Shown here: positions 59,690 through 64,000 of the stretch, in pieces | Numbering within the stretch: position 1 is the first letter of the stretch | How the letters are laid out: every line of letters begins with the position of its first letter | Assembly (NCBI RefSeq): GCF_002999235.1 | Contig: NZ_CP027236.1 | Location: forward strand, 868,001 to 932,000 | Length of the DNA stretch: 64,000 nucleotides | Source: Actinomyces sp. oral taxon 897 | GTDB lineage: Bacteria; Actinomycetota; Actinomycetes; Actinomycetales; Actinomycetaceae | Direction: 5' to 3' | Position numbers and translations under genes: made by a program | The notes under the pieces: model-generated | What the model was told of the DNA's origin: nothing | What the model saw: the letters and a program-made list of their open reading frames with translations, nothing else | The model's database searches: none

Positions 59690-61534
59690 TCAGCGACGAC
59701 GTCGCAGGAGCACGCCCCCGCCGGTCAGGACCCCGGCCAGACCCAGTGCCGCCAGGGAGACACCGGTACGTGCCAGGCCCGAGCCGGGCCTGCCTCCCTG
59801 CTGCGCGGCGGCCTGGGCGGCCGCCCCGGCTGAGGGCCCTACCGCCGGGTCTACCGCCGGTGCCGCCGCCTGGTCGGTCCCGGGATCCGCCGGGGTCTCA
59901 GGCCCGGGGGTCGGGCTGGGCGCGACCCGAGTGTCCTGCCCTGCCACGTAGCGGATGTCCAGGGATCCGCCTCCTGCGGGGCTGGTGGTGTCGGCGCGGA
60001 AGGCCACCGTCCTGACCCCCTTGGAGTCAGTGAGTACCTGGACCAGCCCCAGCGTCCCGTCGTCGGAGTTGAGGTGGAAGGAGCGCGGGGTGTAGCCCTC
60101 GAAGCGCTTAATGAGCGTCTCGTCGGTCAACGGGTAGCGCATCTCCTGGCCGCGGTGGACCGGGACCTGCTCCTCCACGGGGTTGCCGGCGGCGTCGTTG
60201 AAGTACTCGTGGATGAGGTCGGAGGGGGCGCCCTCCATGGGGTGCTGGTAGCGCACCGTGAGGGTGAAGGCCTCCCCCAGCGGCTCCTCGACGAGGGCGT
60301 CCATGACGTCCTCAAGGGCCGTGACCTCCTGGGAGACCTGGTCCGCGGTGGCGTAGGCGGCCTGGTCGCGCAGGGTGGCGGCGGTCGCGATCTCGGACAT
60401 GAGGGCGGCGCGCGTCCCGGGGGTGAAGCCCTTGCCCTCGGCGGGCACGCGGGCGATGGCGGCGTCGTACCGGGCGTCCAGGGCGGTGGTGTCCACCGGG
60501 GTGTAGTCCTCGGTGGTGGCCGCGGCGACGGCAGCGTCCAGGGCGGCGACGGCGTTGTCAAAGTCGCGGTGGGTGACGAGCTCGCCCTCCCTGGGTGCCT
60601 TGAGGGTCACGGCGTCGGGGGTGGCCAGGAGCTTCTGGCCGGTGGCCACGGCCGCCACCAGGGTGTCGTAGCTGGCACGGGTCAGGCGCCTGCCGTCCTT
60701 GCCGTTGGCCTCCAGCAGGGTAGTCGCGCCGGTCAGGGACGTGGTCAGGGAGGTGCGGTCGTAGGGGGCCGGGGTCAGGGCGTCGAAGGCGGTGTTGAGG
60801 CTGGTCCGGGCCGCCTGGATGTCGGCGTTGGTGGGGGCGTCGGCGCCTCCGGCCCGGGCCCTGATCACCAGGGCCCGGGCGGCGGTGTCCTGGCTGAGGT
60901 AGGTCTGCTTGGTGGTCTCCTCAAGGAGCATGCCGGCGTCCACGGCCGCGGAGTAGGTCGACCAGTGCTCCGTAATGGCCTCCTCCAGCTCGTGGGTGTC
61001 CGTCACGGCGGTCTCCTGGGGGACGCTCACCGTGCTCTCCACCCCGCCGAGCGTGAGGGTCACGCTCGTGCCGCGTACGCCCCTGAGGGGGCCGTCGCTG
61101 GAGAAGACGGTCTTGTCGTAGGTGCCCTTGGGGTCCTCCTCGGACCACAGCAGACGGGATCTGACGTACTCGTTGTGCCTCACGCTATTGGTCTCAAAGG
61201 GCAGGTAGTACCGGCCGTCGAACTCCTCCACGCCGACGTCCTGGGAGGAGATCGGCATGGCGACCTCGCCGTAGAGCATGATCTCGCGGGCCTGGCTCAG
61301 GGAGTCGTAGCTCAGGGTGGCCACCCAGACGGTGGCCTGCTGCTCACCATATTTTGTGTTATAAGTCACCGTCTGCGGTGTGGCGTGGGCCTTGACCCAG
61401 TCCAGGGAGTGGGCGTCGGAGGCCTCAGCGGCCACAGAGGCCGGGGCGAGGAGGGGCGTCGCAGCCGTGCCGACGGGGAGCACCAGGGCTGCTCCCAGGG
61501 CGAGCGCCAGGGCGCGTGAGCGACGTGCTGCCAT
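59690..61534 (-). CDS. Wall-anchored surface protein with FIVAR-like repeats and LARTG signal
   Basis: 614 residues. Signal peptide (RALALALGAALVLPVGTAAT). N-terminal beta domain (QTVTYNTKYGEQQATVWVAT, VGVEEFDGRYYLPFETNSV), then three-helix FIVAR-like units (DTTALDARYDAAIARVPAEG, RAALMSEIATAATLRDQAAY), a second beta domain (FTLTVRYQHPMEGAPSDLI), a Pro/Ala linker, and the sorting signal GLARTGVSLAALGLAGVLTG followed by RRRR. LAxTG motifs are the substrate type of class E sortases, so cell-wall attachment is likely. A DtxR/IdeR-like box overlaps its -10, so iron limitation probably induces it. A haem or iron-capture role is possible but not shown. Confidence 0.82.
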   Translation of the reverse strand: MAARRSRALALALGAALVLPVGTAATPLLAPASVAAEASDAHSLDWVKAHATPQTVTYNTKYGEQQATVWVATLSYDSLSQAREIMLYGEVAMPISSQDVGVEEFDGRYYLPFETNSVRHNEYVRSRLLWSEEDPKGTYDKTVFSSDGPLRGVRGTSVTLTLGGVESTVSVPQETAVTDTHELEEAITEHWSTYSAAVDAGMLLEETTKQTYLSQDTAARALVIRARAGGADAPTNADIQAARTSLNTAFDALTPAPYDRTSLTTSLTGATTLLEANGKDGRRLTRASYDTLVAAVATGQKLLATPDAVTLKAPREGELVTHRDFDNAVAALDAAVAAATTEDYTPVDTTALDARYDAAIARVPAEGKGFTPGTRAALMSEIATAATLRDQAAYATADQVSQEVTALEDVMDALVEEPLGEAFTLTVRYQHPMEGAPSDLIHEYFNDAAGNPVEEQVPVHRGQEMRYPLTDETLIKRFEGYTPRSFHLNSDDGTLGLVQVLTDSKGVRTVAFRADTTSPAGGGSLDIRYVAGQDTRVAPSPTPGPETPADPGTDQAAAPAVDPAVGPSAGAAAQAAAQQGGRPGSGLARTGVSLAALGLAGVLTGGGVLLRRRR

Positions 61535-61585
61535 AAGGGTCTCCTTGGGGTGTCGGGGTTATGGTGTCCGCATCGGCGCGGACAC

Positions 61586-61604
61586 ACAGGTGAGACTAAC
61601 CTTA
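61586..61604 (-). promoter_or_regulatory. DtxR/IdeR-like iron box over a -10 element
   Basis: Reads TAAGGTTAGTCTCACCTGT on the minus strand, matching the DtxR consensus TTAGGTTAGSCTAACCTAA at 14 of 19 positions, better in the first half. A -10-like TAGTCT (61598-61593) lies inside it. It lies 52 nt upstream of the LARTG surface-protein start. An iron-bound DtxR-type repressor here would shut the gene off when iron is plentiful. Confidence 0.5.
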
Positions 61605-61626
61605 GTTCCCGGGAGCGTCTATGAGG

Positions 61627-62364
61627 TCAGGCACGTCTGCCCTGGTCAGCGGCCATTTCCGTAGCCGCGGGCACCAGGACGTCCGCCCAGAGGCGCTCAA
61701 TCGCGGCACGCAGCTCCTCGCGCGTCCCGCTGTTGTCAAGCACGACGTCGGCCACCGCGCGACGCTGCTCGTCACTGGCCTGGCTGGCCAGGCGGGCCAG
61801 GGCCTCCTCCCGGCCCAGGCCCCGGCCCTCCAGACGGGCCAGGCGCACCTCGCACGGGGCCTGCACCACCACGACGTAGTCAAAGCGCGACGCCGCCCGC
61901 TGCTCGACCAGGAGTGGCATGTCGTAGACGGCCACGCGCCCGGCCGGGACCGCGGCCAGGCGCCGCTGCGCCCGGGCGGCGACGAGGGGCAGGACAATGC
62001 CCTCAAGACGTGCCCGCTCCCCGGGGTCCCTGAAGACGCGGGCCCCCAGGGCGGCCCGGTCCAGCGACCCGTCCGCCCGCAGGACGTCCCCGAAGGCCGC
62101 CGCGACCGCCGCCAGGCCCGGCGTGCCGGGGGCCACCACCTCACGGGCCAGCACGTCGGCGTCCACGACGGTGGCCCCCAGGTCGGCCAGGACGGCGGCG
62201 GCAGTGGACTTGCCCGAGCCGATCCCGCCGGTCAGCCCCACGTACAGGGCCCGGGCACCCGCCGGGCCCGAGTACCCGCCGGACCCGGCCGACCCCGCCC
62301 CGGTGGGGGCCGCCCCGCCCGGCCCCGCACCGCCAGGGGCCGCACCCGTGCCGGGCGCGCTCAC
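61627..62364 (-). CDS. coaE: Dephospho-CoA kinase
   Basis: 245 residues. Last step of coenzyme A synthesis, complementing coaBC at 10-11 kb. P-loop YVGLTGGIGSGKSTAAAVLA, then VVDADVLAREVVAPG, the CoA-domain VAVYDMPLLVEQRAASRFDY and VLDNSGTREELRAAIERLW. The first ~35 residues are a Gly/Ala/Pro-rich leader with no homology, so the true start may be later. The chosen GTG overlaps the pcp stop as GTGA (62361-62364). Confidence 0.92.
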   Translation of the reverse strand: MSAPGTGAAPGGAGPGGAAPTGAGSAGSGGYSGPAGARALYVGLTGGIGSGKSTAAAVLADLGATVVDADVLAREVVAPGTPGLAAVAAAFGDVLRADGSLDRAALGARVFRDPGERARLEGIVLPLVAARAQRRLAAVPAGRVAVYDMPLLVEQRAASRFDYVVVVQAPCEVRLARLEGRGLGREEALARLASQASDEQRRAVADVVLDNSGTREELRAAIERLWADVLVPAATEMAADQGRRA

Positions 62365-62918
62365 CGCCGGTAGCCTGCCGCCCAGGCCAGCAGCGCCTGC
62401 GCCAGGACGGCGACGTCCACGTCCGGCGGGACGTGGAGGAACCCGGCGGGCAGGCCCGTGCGCACCCCCGCGTAGAAGGTCGTGTTGCACACGTAGGTGC
62501 CTGCGTCCCAGGACTCCTTAGCCTCCAGGCCGGCCTGGGTCAGGACGTCCACCAGCGCGGCGGTGTCGACCGTGGCGAGCAGTCCCTCCGGTCCCCCTGC
62601 CTCGACCACGCCCTGCTGTGAGGGCCGACCGTCCTCGTCCACGCCCTCCTGCTCGTTGGCCGCCACGCACTCCACCCGCAGCACCTGGGCGTCCCCGGCC
62701 AGTCCCAGGCTCAGCACGGCCCGGGGGCGGTGCACGCGGGCGAGCTCACCCAGCTTCGCCGGGGCCCCGGTGAAGCTGACGGGCAGCACCTCGGCCGCCA
62801 CGTCGTCACCCGGCGCGGCCTGCAGCGCCCGGACCACCTCCTGGGAGGGGTTGACGGCGTGGGGGCCAAAGGGGCCGAAGCCGGTGATAAGGACCGGGGA
62901 GCTCACAGAAGCGGTCAT
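62361..62918 (-). CDS. pcp: Pyroglutamyl-peptidase I
   Basis: 185 residues. Removes N-terminal pyroglutamate from peptides. Catalytic triad of the C15 family: Glu in VAANEQEGVDEDG-type context, Cys in GTYVCNTTFYAG and a late His in AGFLHVPPDVDV. N-terminal VLITGFGPFGPHAVNPSQEV fits the family. Start at 62918: CACAAT ends 7 nt before it and there is no Shine-Dalgarno; the ATG 9 nt upstream would overlap that element. Confidence 0.9.
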   Translation of the reverse strand: MTASVSSPVLITGFGPFGPHAVNPSQEVVRALQAAPGDDVAAEVLPVSFTGAPAKLGELARVHRPRAVLSLGLAGDAQVLRVECVAANEQEGVDEDGRPSQQGVVEAGGPEGLLATVDTAALVDVLTQAGLEAKESWDAGTYVCNTTFYAGVRTGLPAGFLHVPPDVDVAVLAQALLAWAAGYRR

Positions 62919-63058
62919 GCCCGCCATTGTGCCCCACGCCGCGGGAGCCCGGGGAGCGCATGCCACGGCACAGTAGTCAGCGTGACCGCCGTACGGGAGC
63001 CGGGGAGCACGTGAGCCCCGGGTCCGGCCCGCCTTCCGGGCGCACACGGCCCGCCTGC

Positions 63059-63156
63059 CGTTCTCACGGGCAACAAGTACCGTTCTCACGAGCAATAAGT
63101 ACCGTTCTCACGAACAATAAGTACCGTTCTCGCGACGAATAAGTACCGTTCTCGCG
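63059..63156 (-). repeat. 22-bp tandem repeat array, 4.5 units (array 5)
   Basis: Units at 63069-63090, 63091-63112, 63113-63134 and 63135-63156, partial at 63059-63068. It follows the stop of the beta-propeller gene (63168) in the sense of that gene and lies upstream of pcp. The A/G change in the CTTATT/CTTGTT core is frequent here. Confidence 0.95.
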
Positions 63157-63167
63157 GTGGGCGACCG

Positions 63168-64000
63168 TTACATGGGCGACCAGGTCAGTCCGCCGTCGGT
63201 GGAGACGATCCAGGTGCTCTCCCCCGCCGTCGCCCAGGAGGGGTAGCCCACCTGCACCTCGATGCGGTGGGAGTCCCCCCGGGCGTCCTGCAGGAAGTGC
63301 CCGGCCGGGTCGTCGCCCAGTGCCGCGGGGACGGTCACCTTGCTCCAGGTGGTCCCGTCGTCGGTGGAGACGTAGATCTCTCCCCCGGTGGCCGAGCCCG
63401 TCCCCGCCACCAGGACCCCGTTCAGGGCCACGTAGGCGTACGGGTCACCGCGCAGGGCCACCCGGCTCTGGGCCTCCCACCGGCCGTTGCGCAGCCGGTA
63501 GGCGCACACCATGCCGTGGCCCTCCAGGACCCGGGTCTGCCTCGCCCCCCGGGCGGCCACGGCCTGGTCCGCGTCCTCCTGGTCCAGGCGCGGGCAGCCC
63601 CTCGGGTCGTTGACGCCCAGGGTCGGCCCGGGTGTGGCCGTGGGCCCGGGTGTCGGGGTAGCCGTGGGCCCGGGCGGCCGCGTCGCGGGCGCCATGGGGA
63701 CAGAGCCCGTCGGGAGGGGAGGGGGAGCGGTCGTGGGCGACCAGGTGGAGGGCAGGTCCGCGGGGGTGCGCCCACAGGTTGCGGACACGTTCTCATTGTC
63801 CCACCGGGCCTTCTGGACGCACGCGATGTACCTGCTGATGAGCTCGTTCCTCTGGGCCCGGCGCTCCGCGAGGAAGGGGCCCACGCCCCTGTGGAACAAG
63901 AGGTCGGAGTCTGAGGCCACCGGGTTGGTCTCGGGGTACCAGGTGACCCCCTCCTTGTCGACGTACTCCTTGCTCTCCAGCAGGCCGAGACCGCCCACGT
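63168..64000 (-). CDS. Asp-box (BNR) repeat surface protein, partial
   Basis: C-terminal 277 residues; the start lies outside the window. N-terminal part of the visible region: charged helix (PFLAERRAQRNELISRYIAC) and a Pro/Thr linker (PGPTATPTPGPTATPGPT). Two Asp boxes of the S-x-D-x-G-x-T-W type follow, EIYVSTDDGTTWSKVTV and WIVSTDGGLTWSPM, the latter ending the protein. This is a beta-propeller pattern seen in sialidases and many surface proteins; no catalytic residues of a sialidase are in view, so function stays open. Confidence 0.7.
   Translation of the reverse strand, partial: VGGLGLLESKEYVDKEGVTWYPETNPVASDSDLLFHRGVGPFLAERRAQRNELISRYIACVQKARWDNENVSATCGRTPADLPSTWSPTTAPPPLPTGSVPMAPATRPPGPTATPTPGPTATPGPTLGVNDPRGCPRLDQEDADQAVAARGARQTRVLEGHGMVCAYRLRNGRWEAQSRVALRGDPYAYVALNGVLVAGTGSATGGEIYVSTDDGTTWSKVTVPAALGDDPAGHFLQDARGDSHRIEVQVGYPSWATAGESTWIVSTDGGLTWSPM

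Overview
The window is about 64 kb of very GC-rich DNA, densely packed with genes and mostly transcribed from the minus strand. Gene order and family content point to an actinobacterium, most likely Actinomycetaceae such as an oral or gut Actinomyces. The pointers are the pyrR-B-C-carA-B-F / mihF / gmk / rpoZ / coaBC / metK / priA run, the alaS / ruvX / mltG / aroE-C-K-B / efp / nusB run, a mihF-type integration host factor, a PriA without a P-loop, a secreted GH101 mucinase and an LAxTG-type wall anchor. The assignment is an inference from content; no 16S gene or tRNA was seen.

Layout. 1-6.7 kb: the end of a 22-bp repeat array, a HAD phosphatase and a 1839-residue secreted GH101 endo-alpha-N-acetylgalactosaminidase behind a palindromic operator. 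6.7-12.9 kb: priA, metK, coaBC (split by an apparent frameshift), rpoZ, gmk, mihF. 13.0-21.6 kb: the complete de novo UMP operon pyrR-pyrB-pyrC-carA-carB-pyrF, its cistrons coupled by stop/start overlaps, with a PyrR-type RNA site overlapping the pyrR Shine-Dalgarno. 21.8-23.6 kb: a membrane protein and an NAD(P)-binding protein. 23.6-36.2 kb: nusB, efp, a PaiB-like FMN protein, a shikimate-kinase paralogue with a ruined P-loop, an aroK-aroB fusion, aroC, aroE, mltG, ruvX, alaS, rpsD. 36.3-42.8 kb: rarA, an MMPL transporter, a YciO/Sua5-family protein, a TetR regulator with a divergent membrane protein, then a two-gene metal cassette: an ArsR/SmtB zinc-type sensor overlapping a His-rich/Cys-rich metallothionein-like protein. 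42.8-52.2 kb: aspS, a pair of translationally coupled surface proteins, a DEAD-box RNA helicase, and a DUF4097 protein with a ribbon-helix-helix protein behind phased repeats. 52.5-64 kb: a Kef-type antiporter, hisS, uvrB, a 640-bp non-coding island rich in repeats, a lipoprotein, an LARTG-anchored FIVAR surface protein behind a DtxR/IdeR-like box, coaE, pcp, and an Asp-box beta-propeller protein cut by the window edge.

Two genome-wide habits show up. First, a 22-bp tandem repeat (core GAGAACGGTACTTGTTC) occurs as five separate arrays, four of them just after a gene's stop codon and in the sense of that gene. Second, at least twelve genes have a -10-like hexamer ending exactly 6 or 7 nt before the start codon and no Shine-Dalgarno, so they are probably leaderless. 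The least familiar pieces are the repeat arrays, the zinc sensor/metallothionein hybrid, the phased operator of the RHH gene, the degenerate shikimate kinase kept inside the aro operon, and two inverted-repeat families in the 58.3-58.9 kb island.
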